A stretch of DNA of 64,000 nucleotides from Saccharopolyspora aridisoli (GCF_004348445.1 NZ_SMKV01000031.1:1-64000); one strand, 5' to 3'; shown: positions 18,758-27,600, counted from the stretch's first letter. The notes: generated by a model not told the origin, from the sequence alone. Made by a program: numbers and translations.

Positions 18758-19750
18758 TCACTCGCGGCGGACCTCCGCGGCCCGTTTGTCGTTGCGCAGA
18801 CCCGAAAAAGTGGGGTGCCGGAGCTTCCCGTCGCCGGTCCACTCGCTGAAGCCGACCTCGGCGACCAGCTCCGGCCTCACCCAGTGCGTCCCCGGTTCCC
18901 GGATCGGGTCGTGGAACGGTGAGTCCGCGCGGGCGAGCTCGTCCAGCTTCGCGGACAGCTCGCGCAGCGTCCGCTCGTCGTACCCGGTGCCGACCTTGCC
19001 CGCATAGCGCAGGCCGTCGGAGTCGTAGTAGCCGACCAGCAACGCGCCGAAACCGGACCGGGACCCCTTGGGCTCGGTGTAGCCGCCGATCACGAACTCC
19101 TGGCCGGAGACGCATTTGAACTTCAGCCAGTCCCGGCCGCGCCCGGACCGGTAGGGCCGATCGGCGCGCTTGGCGATCAGCCCTTCCCACCCGCGCGCGC
19201 ACGCCTGCGCGAAGAACTCTTCGCCATCGCCGCTGCGGTGCTGGCTGAACCGCAGCGGATCGGCGAACTCGAAGCACTCGCGCAGCAACCGCTTGCGGGT
19301 CCGCAGCGGCAGCCGGGTCAGGTCCACGCCGCCGAAGGCGATCAGGTCGAAGACGTAGTAGTGGATCGCGACGCCGGTGCGCCGAGCGGTCGCGGCGTCG
19401 GTGAGGTGCATCCGCTTCTGCAGCCGGGCGAAGCTCGTATGGTCGCCTTCGAAGGCCACGACCTCCCCGTCCACGACGAAGCTCGGCGCTCCCTGGGCCT
19501 CGAGCGCTTCGGCGATCTCCGGGTAGGAGGTGTCGACCCGCTTGCGGTTGCGCGACCACAGCTGCGGCTCACCGCCGTCAGCCCCGGCTATCAGCCGGAC
19601 ACCGTCGAGCTTGCGCTCGTAGATCCATCTCTCGTCGGAGAACTCGTGCCGGGTGAGGGTGGCCAGCGCGGGCGGGTACCACGTCCCACCTGGCCAGGCC
19701 CGCAGCGCGGCGCGCGATTCGTCGTCGAGCAGGCCCGCCAGGTCGGTCAT
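18758..19750 (-). CDS. ATP-dependent DNA ligase (LigD ligase-domain/LigC type)
   Basis: This 330-residue enzyme seals nicks in DNA by a covalent enzyme-AMP. The nucleotidyltransferase motif I is ERKLDGVRL with the reactive lysine. Further motifs are VVDGEVVAF, YYVFDLIAF, EGLIAKR and DWLKFK. An OB-fold domain follows (GGYTEPKGSRSGFGALLVGY). It has only the ligase part of LigD, without polymerase or phosphoesterase domains, and no Ku gene is adjacent. It therefore resembles LigC-type accessory ligases of actinobacteria, used in end joining or repair. I chose the ATG at 19750; AGGGGAG lies 12 nt upstream, and a nearer ATG at 19762 touches it. Confidence 0.9.
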   Translation of the reverse strand: MTDLAGLLDDESRAALRAWPGGTWYPPALATLTRHEFSDERWIYERKLDGVRLIAGADGGEPQLWSRNRKRVDTSYPEIAEALEAQGAPSFVVDGEVVAFEGDHTSFARLQKRMHLTDAATARRTGVAIHYYVFDLIAFGGVDLTRLPLRTRKRLLRECFEFADPLRFSQHRSGDGEEFFAQACARGWEGLIAKRADRPYRSGRGRDWLKFKCVSGQEFVIGGYTEPKGSRSGFGALLVGYYDSDGLRYAGKVGTGYDERTLRELSAKLDELARADSPFHDPIREPGTHWVRPELVAEVGFSEWTGDGKLRHPTFSGLRNDKRAAEVRRE

Positions 19751-19895
19751 GCACGTCAGCATCTCCCCTGGTCGAACCACCGACAAGCTGAGAGCTCGCT
19801 GTGAAGGTGCTGTGAGAGCACCCCCGCAGAATCTCTCGACCGGGTGAATGCGCGAGACTGTTTTGGTCGGTTCCCCTCACAACCGCCGAAGGTGA

Positions 19896-20654
19896 ATGCG
19901 CACGATGTCGAAGAACCAGAACCCGGTGACCCAGAACAGCGGGGTCTCCACGAACATCATCCTCACCGTCGCGGTGGTGGTCGTCGCAGTGCTGGTGATC
20001 GGTGGTGTGCTGCTGTTCAACCGCTCCGGCGACAGCGGTGGCGGCGCAGGCAGCGGCCAACCCCCGGTCGCGGCCGAGGTGCTGCGCAAACCCGACAGCA
20101 ACGTTCTCACCGAGGCGCCCGACGGCAAGGTGACGGTCACCGAGTTCCTCGATTACCAGTGCTCGTCGTGCTACGCGTACTACTCGCAGATGACCAAGAA
20201 GATCGAGAACGACTACGCGGGCCGGATCACGTTCGTGACGCGCAACTACCCGCTGCAGATGCACCCGCTGGGGCAGCACGCCGCGCGCGCCGCCGAGGCC
20301 GCCGCGCTGCAGGGCAAGTACAAGGAGATGTACCACGCCCTGTTCGACAACTGGACCGCCTGGGCGACCGCGAGCGCGGACGAGCTCAACAGCGACGAGG
20401 CCAAGGCCAACGCGGAGTTCGAGAAGTACGCGCAGCAGATCGGTTTGGACGTCAACCGGTTCAAGCAGGACATGGTTTCACCCAACGTCCAGGCCAAGAT
20501 CGACCGCGACGTGGCCGACGGCGATGCCGCCGGGGTCTCGGGCACACCGTCGATCTTCATCAACGGCCAGAAGTTCGAGCAGGGCAGCGCGCAGAGCATG
20601 GCCGAAGTCGACCAGGCGTTCCGCAAGCAGCTGGACCAGGAGCTGGCGAAGTGA
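19896..20654 (+). CDS. DsbA-like thioredoxin-fold protein, membrane-anchored
   Basis: The product has 252 residues with one N-terminal membrane anchor (about 22-45) and a periplasm-side DsbA-like domain. The redox motif is CSSC (YQCSSCYAYY), and the cis-Pro loop is GVSGTPSIFING near the C terminus. It should introduce or shuffle disulfide bonds in exported proteins. The next gene, encoding a VKOR-type oxidase, overlaps it by 4 bp (GTGA). The pair is the standard actinobacterial disulfide-forming system, in which VKOR re-oxidises the DsbA-like protein. The start could instead be the ATG at 19905. Confidence 0.92.
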   Translation: MRTMSKNQNPVTQNSGVSTNIILTVAVVVVAVLVIGGVLLFNRSGDSGGGAGSGQPPVAAEVLRKPDSNVLTEAPDGKVTVTEFLDYQCSSCYAYYSQMTKKIENDYAGRITFVTRNYPLQMHPLGQHAARAAEAAALQGKYKEMYHALFDNWTAWATASADELNSDEAKANAEFEKYAQQIGLDVNRFKQDMVSPNVQAKIDRDVADGDAAGVSGTPSIFINGQKFEQGSAQSMAEVDQAFRKQLDQELAK

Positions 20655-21277
20655 CCACCGCCCACGCCGTCGAACCGGCCGCACCCGGCGCGCAGCGGCC
20701 CGCCGCCGGGCCGCGCGGCCTGGCCTGGCTCTACGTCGTGGGCGGCGCGATCGGGCTCATCGCCTCGTTCGCGCTGATCGTCGAGAAGCTGGCCAAGCTG
20801 TCGAACCGGGGCTACGTGCCCTCGTGCAGTCTTAACCCGATCGTGTCCTGCGGTTCTGTGATGGACAGCGCGCAGGCCGCGCTGCTGGGCTTCCCGAACC
20901 CGCTGATCGGCGTCGCGGCGTTCCCGGTCGTGGTCACCGCAGGCGTCGCGGTGCTGACCGGGTTCCGCCCGCCGCGCTGGTTCTGGCTGGGCATGCAGGC
21001 CGGGACCACGCTGGCCGTGGTGTTCATCCACTGGCTGATCGTGCAGAGCCTGTACTCCATCGGGGCGCTGTGCCCGTACTGCATGGTCGTCTGGGTCGTC
21101 ACGATCCCGCTGTTCTGGTACACGACCTTGCACAACCTGCGCGAGGGCCACTTGGGCGGCGGCCGGTCATTCGGCGTGGCGCTGAGCCGGTTCCACAGCC
21201 TCGTGGTCGTAGTGTGGTACGTCGTGATCGTGGCTCTGATCCTGCAAGCCTTCTGGGATTACTGGACGGGTCGTTGA
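20651..21277 (+). CDS. Vitamin K epoxide reductase (VKOR) family protein
   Basis: This 208-residue membrane protein has four to five transmembrane helices. It carries the VKOR active-site CPYC (GALCPYCMVV) and the pair of loop cysteines in PSCSLNPIVSCGS. It uses menaquinone to re-oxidise the DsbA-like partner encoded just upstream, driving disulfide formation in exported proteins. It starts at a GTG that overlaps the partner stop by 4 bp, so the two are translationally coupled. The sigma-type promoter for rsbW begins only 11 bp after its stop. Confidence 0.92.
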   Translation: MTTAHAVEPAAPGAQRPAAGPRGLAWLYVVGGAIGLIASFALIVEKLAKLSNRGYVPSCSLNPIVSCGSVMDSAQAALLGFPNPLIGVAAFPVVVTAGVAVLTGFRPPRWFWLGMQAGTTLAVVFIHWLIVQSLYSIGALCPYCMVVWVVTIPLFWYTTLHNLREGHLGGGRSFGVALSRFHSLVVVVWYVVIVALILQAFWDYWTGR

Positions 21278-21287
21278 TCGACGTAGA

Positions 21288-21312
21288 GTTTGCACGACCG
21301 GGGTCACGGGTA
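21288..21312 (+). promoter_or_regulatory. SigF/SigB-like promoter before rsbW-sigF
   Basis: GTTT at 21288-21291 and GGGTA at 21308-21312 are separated by 16 bp. This fits the actinobacterial SigF / Bacillus SigB promoter pattern GTTT-N(14-17)-GGGTA. It lies 65 bp upstream of the anti-sigma gene of a SigF-type pair, so the sigma factor probably drives its own operon. Confidence 0.7.
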
Positions 21313-21338
21313 CCAGGAAGCCGCAAGGGTAGGTCACC

Positions 21339-21380
21339 GTGAGTGAACGCCGCTCCGAGCCGAGGTGGTCGTCGAAATGA
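21339..21380 (+). CDS. Possible 13-codon leader peptide before rsbW
   Basis: A GTG at 21339, 5 nt after an AGG, opens a short frame (VSERRSEPRWSSK). Its stop TGA overlaps the rsbW ATG as ATGA. This could couple translation of the anti-sigma factor to the leader. The frame is short and could occur by chance. Confidence 0.3.
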   Translation: MSERRSEPRWSSK

Positions 21381-21817
21381 GCGTGGAACGCGAGGTCGCG
21401 CAGGTGGATCCTGCGACTTCCGCTCCGAACCAAGTCGAAGTGCGGGTACGGGCTGAGCCCGACCAGCTGTCGGTGATGCGGGCCGTCGTGGGCGACCTGG
21501 CCATGCGCGCCGACCACGACGTCGACTCGATCGCGGACCTGCGGCTGGCCGTTGATGAGGCGTGCTCGACGCTGGTCCGGCTGGCCGCACCGGAAGCCAC
21601 CCTCGTCTGCCGGTTCCAGTTGACCGGTGAGCAGCTGTCGATCACCGCGGAGGTGCTCAGCAAGAACGATTTCGGGCCCCGCAAGGACACTTTCAGCTGG
21701 CGCGTGCTCAGCGCGTTGGCCGACGCTGTGTCAACCTCGGTCGAGTCGGGTCCCGCTGCCAACGGCAGCCACCTGGTGCGAATCGAATTGACCAAGGGAC
21801 GGACGGCTCAGGTGTGA
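21377..21817 (+). CDS. rsbW: Anti-sigma factor, RsbW/UsfX-like
   Basis: The 146-residue protein has a GHKL-type ATP-binding fold of the RsbW/SpoIIAB family. The N-box helix is DLRLAVDEACSTLVRLA. The usual Asn of this box is replaced, as in several actinobacterial anti-SigF proteins. It should bind the sigma factor encoded directly downstream, whose GTG overlaps its stop by 4 bp (GTGTGA). The SigF-like promoter upstream implies positive feedback on both partners. I chose the ATG at 21377, with GAGGTGG about 9 nt before it; an in-frame GTG at 21365 is possible. No anti-anti-sigma gene is adjacent. Confidence 0.87.
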   Translation: MSVEREVAQVDPATSAPNQVEVRVRAEPDQLSVMRAVVGDLAMRADHDVDSIADLRLAVDEACSTLVRLAAPEATLVCRFQLTGEQLSITAEVLSKNDFGPRKDTFSWRVLSALADAVSTSVESGPAANGSHLVRIELTKGRTAQV

Positions 21818-22623
21818 AACGAGCGGATTCCACTCAGTCGCGCAACGAGCGCTACGACAGGCTGGTGCCGCTGTTCGGCGAGCTCGCAAAGCTGGACGAG
21901 AAGGATCCACGACGCTCCGAACTCCGCGACCAGCTGGTCACCGAGCACATGCCGGTCGCCGAGCACATCGCCCGGCGCTTCAGCCACCGAGGCGAGTCTC
22001 AGGAGGACCTCACGCAGGTCGCGGTGCTGGGCTTGATCAACGCGGTCGACCGCTTCGATCCCGAGCGCGGGGTCGACTTCCTGTCCTACGCGGTACCGAC
22101 GATCATGGGCGAAGTCCGCAGGCACTTCCGCGACACCGGGTGGGCGGTGCGGATGCCGCGCCGCCTGCAGGAGCTCCACCTGTCGGTCTCGTCGGCGATC
22201 GCACGGCTCTCGCAGGAGCTGGGCCGCGCCCCCACCCCCAGCGAGCTGGCGAAGGACCTAGGCATCAGCACCGATGACGTCTACCACGGTCTGGAGGCGG
22301 GCAACGCCTACCGCAGCGCCTCGCTGGACGAGCTGCTGACCGACACCGACGAGATCCCGCTCGGTGACGCGATCGGCTCGGACGACGCCGAGCTGGCCGA
22401 GGTGGAGAACCGCGAGATGGTCCGGCCGCTGCTGGAGGAGCTGCCCGAGCGGGAGCGCCGCATCCTGGTGATGCGCTTCTTCCGCGGCATGACGCAGACG
22501 CAGATCGCCGAGCAGGTCGGCATCTCGCAGATGCACGTCTCGCGCCTGCTGTCGCGAACCCTGGTGTGGCTGCGCCAGCGCCTGGAGGACGACGCGCCTA
22601 CCCCGCAGCCGACAGAGCCGTGA
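21814..22623 (+). CDS. sigF: Sigma factor of the SigB/SigF/SigG family
   Basis: This 269-residue group 3 sigma factor directs RNA polymerase to stress or developmental promoters. Region 2 is seen at about 35-105 (DLTQVAVLGLINAVDRFDP, then GVDFLSYAVPTIMGEVRRHF), region 3 at about 115-180, and the region 4 helix-turn-helix at about 215-255 (TQTQIAEQVGISQMHVSRLL). Translation is coupled to rsbW by a 4-bp overlap. The GTTT/GGGTA promoter ahead of the pair is of the class this family reads. A 50-residue ORF follows at 22710. Confidence 0.93.
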   Translation: MKRADSTQSRNERYDRLVPLFGELAKLDEKDPRRSELRDQLVTEHMPVAEHIARRFSHRGESQEDLTQVAVLGLINAVDRFDPERGVDFLSYAVPTIMGEVRRHFRDTGWAVRMPRRLQELHLSVSSAIARLSQELGRAPTPSELAKDLGISTDDVYHGLEAGNAYRSASLDELLTDTDEIPLGDAIGSDDAELAEVENREMVRPLLEELPERERRILVMRFFRGMTQTQIAEQVGISQMHVSRLLSRTLVWLRQRLEDDAPTPQPTEP

Positions 22624-22709
22624 GGAATTGAGTAGAAGAGCGGAGTTCGCGCCCCGTCCCGTCGGCTAGCGTTGTTCTTGATCGAGGCAGAGCAGCCGAG
22701 GGAGGACAC

Positions 22710-22862
22710 ATGGGTGTGCGGATCGACATGGCAAAGCTCGCGGGAACCACGGACCACCCGGACCGATCGACCGGCGAACCGGAGACCCGGCGCCGCCTGC
22801 AGCCCCTGCCGCGCCTCCTGCGGCGCAGGCCCGAACCCACGACCAGGACGACAGCGTCCTGA
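22710..22862 (+). CDS. Small basic protein downstream of sigF
   Basis: An ATG at 22710 lies four bases after GGAGG and opens a 50-codon frame (MGVRIDMAKLAG, then an Arg/Pro-rich tail RRRLQPLPRLLRRR). Third positions are almost all G or C. A strong hairpin begins 8 bp after the stop. These signs support a real gene, although no family was recognised. It could be a cytoplasmic nucleic-acid-binding or regulatory peptide; the basic tail is the only clue. Confidence 0.6.
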   Translation: MGVRIDMAKLAGTTDHPDRSTGEPETRRRLQPLPRLLRRRPEPTTRTTAS

Positions 22863-22869
22863 CTTGGTG

Positions 22870-22912
22870 GGCCGCCCGGGGTCTGTCGGGGGATTGCGGA
22901 CCCCGGGCGGCC
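22870..22912 (+). terminator. Hairpin terminator
   Basis: A perfect 14-bp inverted repeat (22870-22883 with 22899-22912, 15-nt loop) is followed by GTTCTT. It directly follows the small basic protein gene and probably ends the transcript. Confidence 0.7.
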
Positions 22913-22995
22913 GTTCTTGGGGTGCGCCGCAGCTCGGTCCCGTGCCTTCGATGGGGCGGCGTAGCCGCTCTGCTCCAGGTGTAGGGACTCAGCCC

Positions 22996-23106
22996 GCACC
23001 GCCGCGGGTTCTGAGCGGCGCTGTGGCGAGTACGCCGCGACGCCGTGTTGCTCACATCAGGAGTGGTGCACGGAGGCCACAGCGCCGCTCAGGGTCCGCC
23101 ACCCGC
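22996..23106. repeat. Dispersed intergenic repeat with long stem, copy A
   Basis: This element of about 111 bp is related to 33957-34069. The first 24 nt (22996-23019) are identical in both copies, and both end in GCCACCCGC. A perfect 17-bp stem is formed by 23011-23027 and 23076-23092. The stem base CTGAGCGGC is the same in copy B, but the upper stem differs on both sides in a compensating way. Confidence 0.75.
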
Positions 23107-23130
23107 AGCTGAGCAGAGCGACCACGAACA

Positions 23131-23916
23131 TCAAGCGATGTCGATGCCTCGTTCTCTGAGCCAGGGCACCGGGTTGATCTTCGTCCCGTCCTCGTGGACC
23201 TCGAAGTGCAGGTGAGGACCGGTCGACTGGCCGCGGTTGCCCATGGTGGCGATCTGCTCGCCGGCTCCGACGCGCTGCCCTTCGTCGGCCACGATCGTGT
23301 TGACGTGACCGTAGACGGTGATCGTGCCGTCGTCGTGCTGCACCCGGACCCACATGCCGAAGCCGCTGGCCGGGCCCGCGTCGACGACCTCGCCAGGTGC
23401 CACCGAGTAGATCGGCGTGCCGATGCTGTTGGCGATGTCGATGCCCATGTGGCTGCTGCCCCAGCGGGAGCCGAAGCCGGAGGTGTACCGGCCTTCGGCA
23501 GGGCTGTGGTAGCCGGCGGCCTTGCGCGCCTCCTCCTCAGCCGCACGCTTCGCCTCGGCCTCGGCTTGCGCGGCCTGGGCGGCCGCTTGGCGGGCGGCCT
23601 CCTCGCGGACGATGCGTTCGGCTTCGATGGCCTTGGCCTTGGCGAGCTCCTGCGCTTCGGGCTGCTGTTCGGGCACTTGGGCCTTGAGCAGCCGGACTGC
23701 TGCGGGGCTGTTCTGAGTGCCGGTGATCGCGGTGCTCAGGTTCTTCTTCCCGGCCAGGGGCCGGACGTCGCGCTGCTGGTCGGAGCCCGCGTTCGCGGCC
23801 AGGGGCTGACCCACTGCCGCGAACGCGCCTCCGGCCACCACCGCAGCCACGACCTTGCTGCGGAGCGGAAGGCCGGCTGTCGGGGGGAGCCGGTCTTCCT
23901 TGCGATGCTTGCCCAT
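23131..23916 (-). CDS. Secreted M23 (LytM-type) endopeptidase
   Basis: This 261-residue cell-wall hydrolase is likely to cut peptidoglycan cross-bridges or to activate other hydrolases. A signal/anchor segment is at about 20-45 (VVAAVVAGGAFAAVG). An Ala/Glu-rich coiled-coil spacer lies at about 85-135. The C-terminal peptidase M23 domain has the zinc ligands HMGID and HLHFEVH and the His in GHVN, so it looks catalytically complete. I chose the ATG at 23916 with GGAAGG upstream; a GTG directly before it is possible. The long 5' region holds several CCGTGAC repeats. Confidence 0.9.
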   Translation of the reverse strand: MGKHRKEDRLPPTAGLPLRSKVVAAVVAGGAFAAVGQPLAANAGSDQQRDVRPLAGKKNLSTAITGTQNSPAAVRLLKAQVPEQQPEAQELAKAKAIEAERIVREEAARQAAAQAAQAEAEAKRAAEEEARKAAGYHSPAEGRYTSGFGSRWGSSHMGIDIANSIGTPIYSVAPGEVVDAGPASGFGMWVRVQHDDGTITVYGHVNTIVADEGQRVGAGEQIATMGNRGQSTGPHLHFEVHEDGTKINPVPWLRERGIDIA

Positions 23917-24457
23917 CACTGCCTTCCGTCGGGTGTCGGTCCGGCCACTCCCGCGTTCGGGGTGCGGGCACGAGCTCCTCGGGGAAAGAGATCTTGTCGT
24001 GATCGAGCCGTGACGTGCAGATCAGAACGTAGCTGACAGTCACGGCAGGCTGCAACTGATGACTCGCCCAGCAGATGGTTCACCCATCTGCGCCGCACGG
24101 CCCGTGACTTTCCGTGACTGACTGAGATCGGCGTTCGATAACATCAACAGCCGGAACCAACTTGCGGAGGAGCCGTTTTCGGCAACCGGATCACGCCGCC
24201 GGCAACTCCGTGATTCGAACGATCCGCGCAGGTCAAAAGGTTGATCAAGGGTAGATCACCAAGGCGCGCAACGGCCGTCAGGCCAACTACCAGCAGGTGG
24301 ATCATCCACAATGGACAGCACTGGCCCGGAGCCCGACCGAGGCCAACTCGGCCGAATGGTGGCCTTCGACACAGGCCACCCTCGATCGGCCCAGAGATCC
24401 CTCCCGCACTCTGGGAGGCGCTGCCACTCGAGCGCGGGATCTGTTTGACTGTCCCCC
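23917..24457. other. Long intergenic region with hairpins upstream of the M23 gene
   Basis: No gene is supported in this 541-bp stretch. It contains an 8-bp inverted repeat (GCCGTGAC at 24007-24014 with GTCACGGC at 24039-24046), a hairpin GCAGATGG-TTCAC-CCATCTGC (24071-24091), and two direct CCGTGACT copies (24102-24109, 24112-24119). These lie 90-200 bp upstream of the M23 start and may be operator or leader elements. The part from 24240 to 24457 shows nothing clear. Confidence 0.45.
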
Positions 24458-24550
24458 ATGACGCCCGGTGATCAGTGGCGGCTGCTGTCGCAGCGCCTCC
24501 ACGTCGACCTGCGCCGCGTCACCTCAGCACGGTGTCGGCGCTCGCGCTAG
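24458..24550 (+). CDS. Cysteine-type leader peptide before the TSUP gene
   Basis: The 30-codon frame starts with ATG at 24458 and ends with TAG at 24548. It contains LLSQRLHVDLRRVTSARC, which matches the HVDL.RV.SA.C pattern of the putative leader peptides found upstream of sulfur-metabolism genes in actinomycetes. In those systems slow translation at the C-terminal Cys codon is thought to raise expression of the genes downstream. Here the next gene (24647) is a TauE/SafE transporter, a fitting target. No strong ribosome site is seen before the ATG, so the message may be leaderless. Confidence 0.7.
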   Translation: MTPGDQWRLLSQRLHVDLRRVTSARCRRSR

Positions 24551-24646
24551 TCCCTAGTCGCGCCCACCTGTTCGAAGCACCATCCCCGCCACGAGCCCTC
24601 GCGCCGCGAACTCGTCGCGTCTCGGATCTTCCCGTACGGAGACATC

Positions 24647-25552
24647 GTGCAAGCATTCCTGATCTTCGCGATCGGCGGTTTCATCGCGCAGCTGGTCGAC
24701 GGCTCGCTCGGCATGGCCTACGGCGTCACCTCGACGACCATCCTGCTGACCGCCGGGCTCACGCCTGCGCTGGCCTCCGCCTCGGTGCACCTCGCCGAGA
24801 TCGGAACCTCGGTCGCCTCCGGCCTCTCGCACTGGAGGTTCGGCAACGTCGACTGGAAGATCGTGCTCACACTGGGCGTGCCGGGCGCGGTCGGCGCCTT
24901 CCTCGGCGCGACCGCGCTGAGCAACGTCTCCACCGAAGCCGCCGAGCCCTGGATGTCGACCATCCTGCTCGCGCTGGGCGTCTACGTGCTGCTGCGCTTC
25001 GCCATCCGGCCGCTGCGCCGCCGCCAGCTCACCGGTGTCAGCTCCAAGCTGCTGGCTCCGCTGGGCCTGGTCGCCGGGTTCGTGGACGCCACCGGCGGTG
25101 GCGGCTGGGGCCCGGTCGCGACGCCCACGCTGCTGAGCACCGGCAAGGTCGAGCCGCGCAAGGTCGTCGGTTCGGTCGACACCAGCGAGTTCCTGATCGC
25201 GGTGGCGGCGAGCCTGGGCTTCCTGTTCTCGCTGGCCGACCAGGAGCTGTCCTGGATGACCGTGGGCGGGCTGCTGCTGGGCGGCGTGCTCGCCGCGCCG
25301 CTGGCCGCCTACCTGGTCCGGGTCGTGCCGATGCGGCTGATCGGCGTCGGCGCCGGCGGGCTCATCGTGCTGACCAACGCGCGCACGTTGATCAAGGCGT
25401 TCGACCTGCCCGCCCCGGCGCCCGCGGTGATCTACGGAGCGATCGTCGTGACCTGGGTCGCCGCGCTTGCCTACACCATTCGGGTGATCGTCAACGAGCG
25501 CCGCGAGATCGACGACTTCGAGGAAGAGGCCCCGGCCACGGCCCAGGGCTGA
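24647..25552 (+). CDS. TSUP-family (TauE/SafE) sulfur-compound transporter
   Basis: This 301-residue membrane protein has about eight transmembrane segments. It contains the family signature GGFIAQLVDGSLGMAYG in the first half and its partial repeat VAGFVDATGGGGWGPV in the second, the internal duplication typical of TauE/SafE. Family members move sulfite, sulfonates or related anions across the membrane; the direction cannot be read from sequence. It starts with GTG after a GGAG. The cysteine-type leader upstream suggests expression when cysteine is low, which favours uptake. A UDP-sulfoquinovose synthase gene, which consumes sulfite, lies immediately beyond. Confidence 0.88.
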   Translation: MQAFLIFAIGGFIAQLVDGSLGMAYGVTSTTILLTAGLTPALASASVHLAEIGTSVASGLSHWRFGNVDWKIVLTLGVPGAVGAFLGATALSNVSTEAAEPWMSTILLALGVYVLLRFAIRPLRRRQLTGVSSKLLAPLGLVAGFVDATGGGGWGPVATPTLLSTGKVEPRKVVGSVDTSEFLIAVAASLGFLFSLADQELSWMTVGGLLLGGVLAAPLAAYLVRVVPMRLIGVGAGGLIVLTNARTLIKAFDLPAPAPAVIYGAIVVTWVAALAYTIRVIVNERREIDDFEEEAPATAQG

Positions 25553-25783
25553 GCAGGCACGGGACGGTCGCCGCCCCCTTATTCGACTCGCACGGGGGAC
25601 GCGGCGTTCCGTCGGGTTTGGGAGGGAAACCGTCCGCTTGCCCGGATCCGAGCACGCGGGGGTGATCGTTAACCAACGTTCACAGCGGGTTCGAGATCTA
25701 CCCACGTGCCGTATCGTCGGGATCATCCGCGAGGGCTAGTGTTCGGAGCTGCCGCGTGGAAGCCCCCCGACACGCGGTAAGGA

Positions 25784-25807
25784 GCCCCGGGCCGAACAGC
25801 CCGGGGC
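25784..25807. terminator. Hairpin between TSUP and SQD1-like genes
   Basis: GCCCCGGGC (25784-25792) and its complement (25799-25807) form a 9-bp stem with a 6-nt loop. It lies 23 bp after the stop of the minus-strand SQD1-like gene and can serve the convergent TSUP gene as well. Confidence 0.65.
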
Positions 25808-25830
25808 ACCCCTTCTGGATCCGCTCCTCG

Positions 25831-27060
<1,230 letters not shown>

Positions 27061-27141
27061 TCAACACTCCAAGAAGACCACGCACAGCGAGCGGTATCGT
27101 TCCGCACAGCACACTTGCGCATGAATTCCTGTGGAGGACAC

Positions 27142-27600
27142 GTGGCGCAGCCGATGATCACCGGCCGTGCTCGCTACTGGCGGTTGATCAGCCGGTTCGC
27201 AGCGGCATCGGTCGTGGCCACCGGCATGAGCCAGCTCGTGTTCCTGCTGTCCTACTCGCTCGGAGCCACACCGGTCGTCTCGACCGTGCTGGCCTGGTTG
27301 GCCGGCGCGATCCCGAACTTCACCCTCAACCGTCGCACCTGGGGCGGCGGTGGGCGCGATGCGCTGCGCGGTGAGCTCCTGCGCTACGGCGCGATCTCGG
27401 TCGGAACGGCGCTGCTGGCCGCGGGCGCCACCCACCTCGCCGAGAGCGCGGCGATCTCGGCGTTCCCCGGCACCCGGCCCGCTCAGGTGGCCGTGGTGTG
27501 GGGTGCCTTCATCGGGACCTACGCGGTGATGTTCGTGATCAAGTTCGTGCTGATCGACAAGTTCGTGTTCAATCGCCGACCGCGGCAGGACGCTCGCTGA
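27142..27600 (+). CDS. GtrA-family flippase-like membrane protein
   Basis: The product is a 152-residue protein with four transmembrane segments and the GtrA layout (FAAASVVATGMSQLVFLL at the start, IPNFTLNRRTWG, and the C-terminal KFVLIDKFVFNRR). GtrA proteins are thought to flip polyprenyl-phosphate sugars made by a GT2 enzyme. The GTG at 27142 has GGAGG five bases upstream. It is divergent from the SQD1-like gene, with 141 bp between starts. It overlaps the convergent GT-C/GT2 gene by 32 bp. With that gene it completes the three parts of a Gtr-type glycosylation system. Confidence 0.87.
   Translation: MAQPMITGRARYWRLISRFAAASVVATGMSQLVFLLSYSLGATPVVSTVLAWLAGAIPNFTLNRRTWGGGGRDALRGELLRYGAISVGTALLAAGATHLAESAAISAFPGTRPAQVAVVWGAFIGTYAVMFVIKFVLIDKFVFNRRPRQDAR

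Noticed and set aside
23960-24240. Possible c-di-AMP (ydaO) riboswitch upstream of the M23 hydrolase gene
   Set aside because: The context fits, and a fragment like GTCAGCTA is present, but the other conserved blocks of the ydaO core are absent on the minus strand.
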